A program made the position numbers and the translations under genes. Shown here piece after piece: positions 1-5,788 of a stretch of DNA of 5,788 nucleotides. This stretch comes from Rhodospirillales bacterium (lineage in GTDB: Bacteria; Pseudomonadota; Alphaproteobacteria; Acetobacterales; Acetobacteraceae), in contig JAGWOU010000144.1 of assembly GCA_028870815.1 (NCBI GenBank), positions 1 to 5,788 on the forward strand, written 5' to 3'. The first letter of the stretch is position 1. Each line of letters opens with the position of its first letter. Under the pieces are notes generated by a model. The model saw only the letters and a list, made by a program, of their open reading frames with translations, made no database searches and was not told the origin of the DNA.

Positions 1-321
1 GAGGGTGCGCCATAGCAAGCCCGTAAGCCGCACGGCGGGGGCCGTGTTCGCGCGCCGTGCGCCGCGTGCCTGCTGGGTGTTGATCTGCACATAGGCAGCA
101 CCCGCCATGATGGCGAGGCACAGCATGTCCTCGAAGAAATCCGATGAATAGGCGCGGTCGAACAATTTTATCCAGGCCAGCCCGGCCAGAGCGCCCAGCA
201 CAGTGCATCCCCGCGCGAGGGTAAACAGCTTCACCCCCAGCCACCATTCTGCCCGGTCCACCCCCGGTTGCAGCAACTGGTCGATGATAAAATCATCCGC
301 TTTTCGCGCCAAACCGATCAT
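1..321 (-). CDS. Unrecognised protein, possibly membrane-associated, 3' end outside window
   Basis: An open frame of 107 codons starts at ATG (321-319) and stays open to the left edge, so the C-terminus is missing. I do not recognise the family. The N-terminus (MIGLARKADDF) is polar. Two moderately hydrophobic stretches follow, at about residues 28-51 (rich in Leu, Ala and Gly) and 67-82 (around MLCLAIMAGAAYV). They are separated by an acidic/aromatic segment (YSSDFFED), and the second is followed by an Arg-rich stretch. This could be a small membrane protein, but the charged residues in the first stretch make that uncertain. A GAGG ribosome site (333-330) lies 8 bases before the ATG. The gap to the nagA-murQ stop is only 33 bases, so co-transcription with that gene is likely. 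The two frames are in register, separated by one TAA. No function can be assigned beyond this proximity to amino-sugar recycling. Confidence 0.6.
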   Translation of the reverse strand, partial: MIGLARKADDFIIDQLLQPGVDRAEWWLGVKLFTLARGCTVLGALAGLAWIKLFDRAYSSDFFEDMLCLAIMAGAAYVQINTQQARGARRANTAPAVRLTGLLWRTL

Positions 322-354
322 GTTCCCGGCCTCATCCGTCGCCCTGCCAGACCG

Positions 355-2355
355 TTACAGCAAAGCTCGCCGCAGCGAGCCGCCCGCCGCCGCCAGCTTT
401 TCCCGGGCCGCTTCCGGCGCCAAGCCAAGCCTTATGGCCAGCACGGCCAGTTTAACATGCATTCCACAGGCTTCCAGTTCAAGGCTTGCGCGCTGTTCAT
501 CCGCATCCGTCAGCGCCATCACCATGCGCAGCGCGCGGTTTCGCAGCTTGGTGTTGCTGGCGCGCATATCCACCATGAACGGCCCGTAGGTTTTGCCGAG
601 CCGGATCATCACCGCCGAGGAAAGGATGTTGAGCGCGATCTTCTCGGTAGACCCGGCGGAGAGCCGCGTGGACCCGGCGATGATCTCCGGGCCGGAAAGA
701 ATTTCCACCGCGATGGCCGCTGTCTTGGCCATGGCGGAGCCCGCATTGTTCACGATGGCACCGGTTAGCCCGCCCAGCCTGGCCGCGTGGCGCAGGGCGG
801 CGAGGGTGAACGGTGTTCCGCCGGAAGCAGCGATTCCCACCAGCGCATCCCTGGCGCTGAAGCCGTGTTGTTCCAGCGCTTGTTGGGCAGCGTCTTCGTC
901 GTCCTCGGCTCCTTCCTCAGCCTGGATGAACGCGCTTGGCCCCCCGGCCAGCAAGGGCACGATCAGCCCGGGCTCCACCCCGAAAGTGGGGCGGCATTCC
1001 ACCGCATCCAGAAACCCCAACCGCCCGGAGGTGCCCGCCCCGGCATAAAACAGCCGCCCGCCTTCTCGCAGTTTTTCCGCAACGCCCTCCACCAGCCGCG
1101 CCAGAGCCGGGGCGGCATTTGCCAAGGCGCGCTGCGCCGCCGCTTCCTGGCCCAGAAACAGCCGCACGATCTCCTCGGTGCCGCGTTCCTCCAAATCCAT
1201 CAGTTCCAGCCTTGCGGCTTCTGTCCCACGTAGCGCCTTTGCCGGGGGTGCGATGCCACCGCGCCACACCTGCAAAGCGTGGAAGTCATCGGACCACCAG
1301 ACCAGATCCGCCAGCGCCCCCGGCGCGATCCGCCCGGCATCCAGCCCAAGAGCGGCGGCGGGGCGGGCGGTTACGGCGGCAAGCGCCACTTCCGGCGCGA
1401 TGCCAAAGGCGATCATCCTACGTATGCCCTCATCCAGCGTGATCGCCGCTCCCGCGATGGTGCCATCCTCCCGGTGGCCCACGCCGTCTTGGCCCAGCGT
1501 GGCGGGTGTGCCGCCGAATGCCAGCGTAGCGCCCGCTTCCAGCCCGGCCAGCGCGATGGAATCCGTCACCGCGATGGCGCGGGGACAGGCGGCAAAGGCG
1601 ATTTGCACAACCGCCGGGTCCACATGCACCCCGTCCACGATCACGCAGGGGGCTAAACGCGCATCGGTCAGCGCCACACCCGGGGCGCCCGGTGCCCGGT
1701 GGCCAAGCGCGGATTGCGCATTGAACAGATGCGTGACGAGCCGTGCCCCCGCATCCGCCCCTGCTCGCATTTCCTCCGCGTTTGCCGTGGTGTGGCCGAG
1801 CGAGACGGCGATGCCAGCCGCCACAAACCGGCGGATGGCTGAAAGCCCATGCGGCAGTTCCGGCGCGAGGGTGACCAGCCGCAGCACGGTAGCCGCCGGG
1901 CCGCCCAGCAATTCGTCCAGTGCCGCATCGTCCGGCAGGCGCAGCCATTCTGCCTGGTGGGCGCCGCGTTTGGAGGGTGCCAGAAACGGCCCTTCCAGAT
2001 GCAGCCCCAGCAGGCCGGGGTGGCGCGCCATTGCCACTTGCAGCCTGGCGGCGGCAGCGCTGATTCTGGCCAGGGGCGCGGTGATGATGGTGGGCAGCAC
2101 GGAGGTAACGCCCCGCGCCGCCAGCCCTTCCACGAGGCAATCCCAGCCCTCCGGCGTGGCGGTGGCGCAATCCACCCCGAACGCGCCGTTGTTGTGCAGG
2201 TCGATCAGCCCTGGGCTCAGCACGCCATGGGTAAGGCGGATATCCACCGCCGCCTCGCCGGGTTGAACGGAGACGATCCGTCCATCCGCGATCTTCACCG
2301 TGGCGGGGCCGGTGAAGCGTTCTCCATCGAACAGGCGCTGGGCAAAAATCCGCAT
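355..2355 (-). CDS. NagA-MurQ fusion: GlcNAc-6-P deacetylase joined to MurNAc-6-P etherase
   Basis: This 666-residue cytoplasmic protein would carry two successive steps of peptidoglycan sugar recycling. The C-terminal half cleaves the lactyl ether of MurNAc-6-P to give GlcNAc-6-P and D-lactate. The N-terminal half deacetylates GlcNAc-6-P to glucosamine-6-P. Residues 1-367 are a near-complete NagA amidohydrolase with HLEGPF (metal ligand E121), GHTT (H188), THLFNA (H209), DGVH (H244) and TDS (catalytic D265). Residues about 378-666 are a near-complete MurQ SIS-domain protein with GAGTSGR (439-445), catalytic E453 in VECRPT and E484 in EGAED. The spacing of those two glutamates (31) equals E83 to E114 in E. 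coli MurQ. The linker is only about 10 residues. The start fits the usual NagA N-terminus (xxIFAQRLFDGERF), but no clear ribosome site precedes it and a tRNA ends 25 bases upstream. Odd points: the metal motif at 54-56 is H-N-N, and the MurQ half has SGGTPF and RLSAGS where E. coli has SGRTPY and RMKAGT. Domain assignment is very secure; activity of both halves is inferred. Confidence 0.95.
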   Translation of the reverse strand: MRIFAQRLFDGERFTGPATVKIADGRIVSVQPGEAAVDIRLTHGVLSPGLIDLHNNGAFGVDCATATPEGWDCLVEGLAARGVTSVLPTIITAPLARISAAAARLQVAMARHPGLLGLHLEGPFLAPSKRGAHQAEWLRLPDDAALDELLGGPAATVLRLVTLAPELPHGLSAIRRFVAAGIAVSLGHTTANAEEMRAGADAGARLVTHLFNAQSALGHRAPGAPGVALTDARLAPCVIVDGVHVDPAVVQIAFAACPRAIAVTDSIALAGLEAGATLAFGGTPATLGQDGVGHREDGTIAGAAITLDEGIRRMIAFGIAPEVALAAVTARPAAALGLDAGRIAPGALADLVWWSDDFHALQVWRGGIAPPAKALRGTEAARLELMDLEERGTEEIVRLFLGQEAAAQRALANAAPALARLVEGVAEKLREGGRLFYAGAGTSGRLGFLDAVECRPTFGVEPGLIVPLLAGGPSAFIQAEEGAEDDEDAAQQALEQHGFSARDALVGIAASGGTPFTLAALRHAARLGGLTGAIVNNAGSAMAKTAAIAVEILSGPEIIAGSTRLSAGSTEKIALNILSSAVMIRLGKTYGPFMVDMRASNTKLRNRALRMVMALTDADEQRASLELEACGMHVKLAVLAIRLGLAPEAAREKLAAAGGSLRRALL

Positions 2356-2380
2356 GGTACCGTGATGTTTTGAAAAGGTA

Positions 2381-2454
2381 TGTCCCCGGCGGGATTCGAA
2401 CCCACGGCCCCAGGATTAGGAATCCTGTGCTCTATCCTGCTGAGCTACGGAGAC
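2381..2454 (-). tRNA. tRNA-Arg (anticodon CCT)
   Basis: A full cloverleaf folds on the minus strand. The 7-bp acceptor stem pairs GTCTCCG with CGGGGAC and includes one U-G pair. The D stem is GCTC/GAGC. The anticodon stem is CAGGA/TCCTG around the loop TTCCTAA, which puts the anticodon CCT at 2420-2418. The T arm is GTGGG-TTCGAAT-CCCGC. The discriminator base is A, and the 3' CCA is not encoded. CCT reads the arginine codon AGG, normally a minor codon in GC-rich genomes; none of the nine Arg codons in the partial gene at the left edge is AGG. The tRNA lies between osmC (65 bases upstream) and nagA-murQ (25 bases downstream), all on the same strand. Confidence 0.96.
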
Positions 2455-2468
2455 ATCTTAAGCGCGTC

Positions 2469-2482
2469 GCCCCTCGCGGGGC
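2469..2482 (-). other. Short hairpin between osmC and the tRNA
   Basis: The minus-strand sequence forms a perfect 5-bp GC stem, GCCCC/GGGGC, closed by GCGA, a GNRA-type tetraloop. It is not followed by a T run, so it is not a standard intrinsic terminator. It would lie in the 5' leader of the tRNA precursor or in the osmC 3' trailer. It may be a weak termination or processing element, or a chance GC palindrome. Confidence 0.35.
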
Positions 2483-2488
2483 CAAGCC

Positions 2489-2516
2489 TCTTTAGCCTGC
2501 CCTAAGCGGAATTCAA
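2489..2516 (-). promoter_or_regulatory. Weak candidate promoter for the tRNA
   Basis: Just after the OsmC stop there is TTGAAT (2516-2511), then a 16-base spacer, then TAAAGA (2494-2489). The -35 element matches the sigma-70 consensus at its first four bases; the -10 element matches poorly. It is placed to give a short 5' leader of about 30 bases before the tRNA. The tRNA could instead be processed from an osmC read-through transcript. Confidence 0.25.
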
Positions 2517-2519
2517 AGC

Positions 2520-2963
2520 TTAGTGCAGCTTGGTGCCGTCGGGTCCGAACACGCCCACATTCACGTGGATGCCGTGCCGCACGCTTTCCGTCACGGTGCA
2601 GAAATCCTCGAATGTCGCCAGCGCGCGGGCAAGATGCGGCACGGCCTCCGGCGGGCCATTGAGCGTGATGTGAACATCGAGGTTCAAAACCCGCAGCCGG
2701 TTCTTCTCGTTGCGGCCGATCTCGCAGGTGACGGTGGCGGAAAATTCGCCCGGGTCTTCGTGGTATTTCCGGCAGGCGAAGGTGAGGCTGGCGCAGAGGC
2801 AATTGGCGATGGAGGCCGCCAGCAGATGCTGCGGTGAGGGGCCAGAATCCACACCGATGGGCACGGGTTCATCGGCGATCAGCGTGGCATATTGCGGTCC
2901 GAATTCCACGAGAAACCGGTAATCTTCCTGCCGGGTGACGGTAACGCTTATGCTCTCGCTCAT
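2520..2963 (-). CDS. OsmC/Ohr-family protein
   Basis: This 147-residue protein matches the OsmC/Ohr superfamily in length and layout. Members with reactive cysteines reduce organic hydroperoxides with a thiol pair; others have unknown substrates. Visible features are GPSPQHLLAASIANCLCASL (residues 41-60), with C55 at the usual first-cysteine position, and C122 in EDFCTVTESV at the usual second-cysteine position. Extra cysteines occur at 57, 64 and 80. The exact subfamily (OsmC, Ohr or YhfA-like) cannot be decided by eye. The ATG at 2963-2961 is chosen because an AAGGAG site lies 6 bases upstream and the family N-terminus fits. A longer in-frame reading back to 3128 would run deep into the pirin gene and has no family resemblance. 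The gap to the pirin stop is 10 bases, so the two genes are almost certainly co-transcribed. The pairing suggests a stress-response role, which is inference. Confidence 0.9.
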   Translation of the reverse strand: MSESISVTVTRQEDYRFLVEFGPQYATLIADEPVPIGVDSGPSPQHLLAASIANCLCASLTFACRKYHEDPGEFSATVTCEIGRNEKNRLRVLNLDVHITLNGPPEAVPHLARALATFEDFCTVTESVRHGIHVNVGVFGPDGTKLH

Positions 2964-2969
2964 GCCACT

Positions 2970-2975
2970 CTCCTT
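2970..2975 (-). promoter_or_regulatory. osmC ribosome site overlapping the pirin stop codon
   Basis: AAGGAG (2975-2970) sits 6 bases before the osmC ATG. Its first two bases are the last two of the pirin TAA stop (2976-2974). This fixes the osmC start and suggests that ribosomes finishing pirin can begin osmC directly. Confidence 0.8.
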
Positions 2976-3894
2976 ATGTTCCCGCCGGTTTGGCGCCCGG
3001 CAGCGGGATGAATTCTTCCTCGTCGCCCGCCACCAGCCCGAAGCGGCGCTGCACCCAATCCTCTTTCGCCTGTTCGATACGCTCTTTCGAGCTTGAGACA
3101 AAATTCCACCAGATATGGCGTGGGCCATCCAGCGGGTCGCCGCCCAGCAGCATCAGGCGGGCGGCTGTGACGGCGCGGATGGTGATGGCGTCGCCCGGGC
3201 GGAAGACGAGCAATTGCCCCTCGCCAAACCGCTCACCGGCAATTTCCACCTCTCCCGCGATGATCTGTGCCGAGCGTTCCTCATGCTCATCCGGCAGCGG
3301 CAGGCTGGAGCCGGCTTCAAGGTTCGCATCCACATAGAGCGTGCCGGAAAAAACCCGCACCGGTGAAACCTGCCCATAGGCGTGGCCCGCGATGATGCGC
3401 GCCACGATGCCGCCATCCTCAAGCTGCGGCAGGCTGGCGCCCGTGTGATGAAAAAACCCCGGCGCGGTTTCTTCCGCCATTTTCGGCAGCGCCACCCAGC
3501 TTTGGATGCCGAGCATGGGTTGCCCGGTTTGCCGCGCATCGTCCGGGCTGCGTTCTGAATGGGCGATGCCGCGCCCGGCCGTCATCCAGTTTATCGCACC
3601 TGGGCGGATTTCCTGCGCGCTGCCCAGCGTGTCCCGGTGAAAAATCCGCCCTTGCATCAGGTAGGTCACGGTGGCGAGGCCGATATGCGGGTGCGGTCGC
3701 ACATCCAGCCCATGGCCCGGTTCGAATGTCGCGGGGCCGATATGGTCCAGGAACACGAATGGCCCCACCATGCGCCGGCTGGCATGGGGCAGGGCGCGGC
3801 GCACGCGCAAACCGCCAATGTCATGGGTGATGGGGGTGATGACCAGTTCGGCCCCATTTTCCGGGCCGGCGAGAGGATTATGCAGCCAGGACAA
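2974..3894 (-). CDS. Pirin-family cupin protein
   Basis: This 306-residue protein has the two-cupin layout of bacterial pirins. These bind one metal, and some members act as quercetin 2,3-dioxygenases or as redox-linked regulators; the substrate here is unknown. The N-terminal cupin holds the metal set: H68 and H70 in RPHPHIGLATVTYL, H112 and E114 in TAGRGIAHSERSP. These correspond to H56, H58, H101 and E103 of human pirin. The block VRRALPHASRRMVGPFVFLD (31-50) is typical of the family. The C-terminal cupin follows from about residue 180, with the family-like PRHIWWNFVSSSKERIEQAK toward the end. The start is TTG (3894-3892), supported by GGAGG 4 bases upstream. The next in-frame ATG, at codon 42, would remove conserved sequence. 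The gene lies 57 bases after thiD and 10 bases before osmC. Confidence 0.93.
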   Translation of the reverse strand: MSWLHNPLAGPENGAELVITPITHDIGGLRVRRALPHASRRMVGPFVFLDHIGPATFEPGHGLDVRPHPHIGLATVTYLMQGRIFHRDTLGSAQEIRPGAINWMTAGRGIAHSERSPDDARQTGQPMLGIQSWVALPKMAEETAPGFFHHTGASLPQLEDGGIVARIIAGHAYGQVSPVRVFSGTLYVDANLEAGSSLPLPDEHEERSAQIIAGEVEIAGERFGEGQLLVFRPGDAITIRAVTAARLMLLGGDPLDGPRHIWWNFVSSSKERIEQAKEDWVQRRFGLVAGDEEEFIPLPGAKPAGT

Positions 3895-3898
3895 GTTG

Positions 3899-3903
3899 CC
3901 TCC
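3899..3903 (-). promoter_or_regulatory. Strong ribosome site for the TTG start of the pirin gene
   Basis: GGAGG (3903-3899) lies 4 bases before TTG (3894-3892). No ATG or GTG is available at this position, and this site is the main evidence for a TTG start. A strong site paired with a weak start codon is a common compensating arrangement. Confidence 0.75.
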
Positions 3904-3951
3904 GATTCGCGAACGGCGTCCTGTGTAGCTCAGGCCGGAGCGGCGTTTAGG

Positions 3952-4752
3952 TCAACCCCCAGCCTGCCATACCAGATGATTCACCGGCCCGTGCCCGGCG
4001 CCAAGCCCAGGTGCTGTGGCGATGGCGTCCTGCAAATAATTCCGGGCCCGGCGCACTGCCGCTTCCAGCCCCATGCCCTGCGCCAGGCTGGTGGCGATGG
4101 CCGAGGACATGGTGCAGCCCGTGCCATGGGTGTTGCGGGTTTCAAGGCGCGGCAGGGTGATGGCCACCACCTCATTCGGTGTTACCAGCAGGTCGGTCAG
4201 CGCTGTGCCGGTGCCGTGCCCGCCTTTCACCAGGGCCGCCTTCGCCCCCATCTCCAGCAGCTTACGCCCTGCCGCAATCCGTTGCGCCTCGGTCTCCACC
4301 GGCAGCCCGGTGATCTTCGCGGCTTCCGGCAAATTCGGGGTGATGAGCGCGGCCTTGGGGATCAGTTCGGAGATCAGCGCGGCGATCGCGCCGTCCGGCA
4401 GCAGTGTGGCGCCGGAGGTGGAAACCATCACCGGGTCCAGCACCACCGGCACATTCTCCGGCAGGTTGGTGGCGACGGTGCGGATGATCTTCTCATTGGT
4501 CAGCATGCCAAGTTTGATGGCGTCCACGCCGATATCGGAGAGCACCATGCGCATGCATAGGGCGACGAATTCGGCCGGTACCGGGTGCACATCCTGCACC
4601 CCCAGCGTGTTCTGCGCGGTTAATCCGGTATAGGTGGCGCAGCCATACCCGCCCAGCGCGGTGATGGTTTTAATATCGGCCTCAACCCCGGCGCCGCCGC
4701 TGCAATCAGACCCGGCGATGGTCAGCACGCGCGCAATCTTGCTCTTGTCCAT
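3952..4752 (-). CDS. thiD: Hydroxymethylpyrimidine/phosphomethylpyrimidine kinase
   Basis: This 266-residue cytoplasmic enzyme performs the two ATP-dependent phosphorylations of HMP to HMP-PP in thiamine pyrophosphate synthesis. It is a ribokinase-fold protein of normal length. Visible motifs are AGSDCSGGAGVEADIKT (13-29, substrate site), ALVKGGHG with K176, and THGTGC (208-213), the anion hole with C213. K176 and C213 carry the same numbers as the key residues of the Salmonella enzyme. The ATG at 4752-4750 fits the family N-terminus. An upstream extension of 91 codons only overlaps glmM in another frame. GGAG (4767-4764) lies 11 bases upstream, just before the glmM stop, so translation is probably coupled to glmM (8-base gap). 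No other thiamine gene is visible. A pyridoxal-kinase-like specificity cannot be fully excluded, but ThiD is much more likely. Confidence 0.95.
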   Translation of the reverse strand: MDKSKIARVLTIAGSDCSGGAGVEADIKTITALGGYGCATYTGLTAQNTLGVQDVHPVPAEFVALCMRMVLSDIGVDAIKLGMLTNEKIIRTVATNLPENVPVVLDPVMVSTSGATLLPDGAIAALISELIPKAALITPNLPEAAKITGLPVETEAQRIAAGRKLLEMGAKAALVKGGHGTGTALTDLLVTPNEVVAITLPRLETRNTHGTGCTMSSAIATSLAQGMGLEAAVRRARNYLQDAIATAPGLGAGHGPVNHLVWQAGG

Positions 4753-4760
4753 AGGCCGGC

Positions 4761-5788
4761 TCACTCCGCGGCTTGCGCGGTGGCGGCGGCGATCTCGGCG
4801 CAGAGCCCCTCGACGATCTCCTCGATCTGCGTCTGGTCCTCGCCCTCCGCCATCACGCGGATCAACGGCTCGGTGCCCGAGGCGCGGATGAGCACGCGGC
4901 CGCTGGCGCCAAGCCGCGTTTCGGCGTGGGTGATGGTGGCCTGGATATGCGCCAGCGCCAAAGGCGAGGCGCCATGATAGCGCACATTGCGCAAAAGCTG
5001 CGGCAGTGGCGCGAACACGCGGCACGCTTCCGAGGCGCGCTGGCCCGAGCGCACCAGAACCGAGAGCACCTGCAACGCTGCCACCAGCCCGTCGCCCGTG
5101 GTGGAGAAATCCGAAAGGATCACGTGGCCGGATTGCTCGCCGCCAAGATTGAACCCGTCCGCCCGCATTGCCTCGGCCACATAGCGGTCGCCCACCTTGG
5201 TGCGGGCGAGGGTGAGGCCGAGCCCTGCCAGGAAGCGCTCCAGCCCCAGATTGCTCATGACGGTGGCGACGATGCCGCCGCCGCGCAATTGCCCGGCTTC
5301 CGCCATATCCCGGGCGATCAGCCCCAAAATCTGGTCGCCATCGATAATCTCGCCGCGTTCATCGGCCAGAATCACGCGGTCGGCGTCGCCATCCAGCGCG
5401 ATGCCGATATCCGCGCCATGTTCCAGCACGGCCTCGCACAGCCCGCGCGGGGCGGTGGAACCGGCTTCGCGGTTGATGTTGAACCCGTCCGGGCTGACAC
5501 CGAGGGAAATCACTTCCGCGCCGAGTTCGTAAAGTGCTGCTGGGGCAACGCGGTAGGCCGCGCCGTGGGCACAATCCAGCACGATGCGCAGGCCATCCAG
5601 CCGCAAGCCGCGGGGCAGGGTGAATTTTGCGGCCTCCACGTAACGTCCGGCGGCATCCACCAGCCGCGAGGCGCGGCCCAGCTTGGCGGGGGGCGCCATG
5701 CGGTCCGCCAGATCTTCCGCCATCAGCGCTTCGATCTCGGCCTCGGTTTCGTCCGAAAGCTTGGCGCCGTCCGGGCCGAACAGCTTGA
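4761..5788 (-). CDS. glmM: Phosphoglucosamine mutase, N-terminus outside window
   Basis: The enzyme interconverts glucosamine-6-P and glucosamine-1-P, the step that feeds UDP-GlcNAc synthesis for peptidoglycan and lipopolysaccharide. The visible part is 341 residues, from KLFGPDGAKLSDE at the edge to the TGA at 4763-4761. About 110 N-terminal residues are missing, including the loop with the phosphorylated catalytic serine (about S102 in E. coli). The remaining signatures are intact: metal loop DGDADR (132-137 of the visible part), sugar-binding GEQSGH (216-221, the GlmM form rather than other hexose mutases), and phosphate-binding RASGTEPLIRV (301-311). The in-frame ATG at 5723 is internal, because conserved GlmM sequence continues upstream of it. 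thiD follows 8 bases after the stop. The enzyme uses the product of the NagA half of the fusion encoded further downstream. Confidence 0.96.
   Translation of the reverse strand, partial: KLFGPDGAKLSDETEAEIEALMAEDLADRMAPPAKLGRASRLVDAAGRYVEAAKFTLPRGLRLDGLRIVLDCAHGAAYRVAPAALYELGAEVISLGVSPDGFNINREAGSTAPRGLCEAVLEHGADIGIALDGDADRVILADERGEIIDGDQILGLIARDMAEAGQLRGGGIVATVMSNLGLERFLAGLGLTLARTKVGDRYVAEAMRADGFNLGGEQSGHVILSDFSTTGDGLVAALQVLSVLVRSGQRASEACRVFAPLPQLLRNVRYHGASPLALAHIQATITHAETRLGASGRVLIRASGTEPLIRVMAEGEDQTQIEEIVEGLCAEIAAATAQAAE

Noticed and set aside
1225..1254. Possibility that NagA and MurQ are two genes joined by a sequencing error
   Set aside because: The frame is continuous through both domains and the short linker, and I see no ribosome site or start codon with a family-like MurQ N-terminus at the junction, so a true fusion is the simpler reading.
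1178..2266. A 362-codon plus-strand open frame opposite the NagA half
   Set aside because: It is Ser/Ala/Pro-rich with no family resemblance, lies opposite a strongly recognisable gene, and is expected by chance in GC-rich DNA where stop codons are scarce.
2371..2380. Four-base T run just after the tRNA as a terminator
   Set aside because: On the minus strand the tRNA is followed by TACCTTTTC. Four T residues after the tRNA's own stems are too few and too offset to call an intrinsic terminator.
2964..3128. A 55-codon N-terminal extension of the OsmC protein
   Set aside because: It overlaps the pirin C-terminus and has no OsmC features, whereas the ATG at 2963 has an ideal ribosome site.
3921..3940. 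Plus-strand GTAGCTCAG resembling a tRNA D arm
   Set aside because: No acceptor, anticodon or T arm can be folded around it.
3922..3955. Possible promoter between thiD and pirin (TTGACC at 3955-3950 and TACACA at 3927-3922)
   Set aside because: The spacer is 22 bases, too long for sigma-70, and no acceptable -10 hexamer lies at 16-18 bases. An unrecognised alternative promoter remains possible.
3559..4560. A 333-codon plus-strand open frame opposite pirin and thiD
   Set aside because: It spans two well-supported minus-strand genes and their intergenic gap. Its composition (many Gly, His, Gln, Arg) is typical of an antisense shadow and no domain is visible.
4753..5025. A 91-codon N-terminal extension of thiD
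   Set aside because: It overlaps the conserved C-terminal part of glmM in another frame, is Arg/Ala-rich, and ThiD proteins begin near the ATG at 4752.

Overview
This is a GC-rich bacterial chromosome segment in which every supported gene lies on the minus strand. The protein families, base composition and gene set point to an alphaproteobacterium, most likely in or near the Acetobacteraceae. That placement is inferred from general resemblance and was not searched. I see no mobile element, phage gene, CRISPR array or sign of recent transfer. The window is compactly coded, with no gene-free stretch longer than about 65 bases.

In the direction of transcription (right to left) the layout is: glmM (phosphoglucosamine mutase, 5' end cut by the window edge); thiD (HMP/HMP-phosphate kinase, 8 bases later); a pirin-family cupin protein starting at TTG behind a GGAGG ribosome site; an OsmC/Ohr-family protein whose ribosome site overlaps the pirin stop codon; tRNA-Arg with anticodon CCT; a single 666-codon gene joining NagA (GlcNAc-6-P deacetylase) to MurQ (MurNAc-6-P etherase); and the start of an unrecognised, possibly membrane-associated protein that runs off the left edge. 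Tight spacing suggests glmM-thiD and pirin-osmC are each co-transcribed, possibly as one unit.

The most notable item is the NagA-MurQ fusion. MurQ turns MurNAc-6-P into GlcNAc-6-P plus D-lactate, and NagA turns GlcNAc-6-P into glucosamine-6-P plus acetate, so one polypeptide would carry two consecutive steps of peptidoglycan amino-sugar recycling. GlmM, about 2.4 kb upstream on the same strand, uses glucosamine-6-P to make glucosamine-1-P for new UDP-GlcNAc. The window therefore holds three linked steps of a cell-wall salvage route. Thiamine synthesis (thiD), probable oxidative-stress functions (pirin, OsmC) and a tRNA lie between them. The fusion also departs from the E. coli proteins at several conserved positions in both halves while keeping the main catalytic residues.
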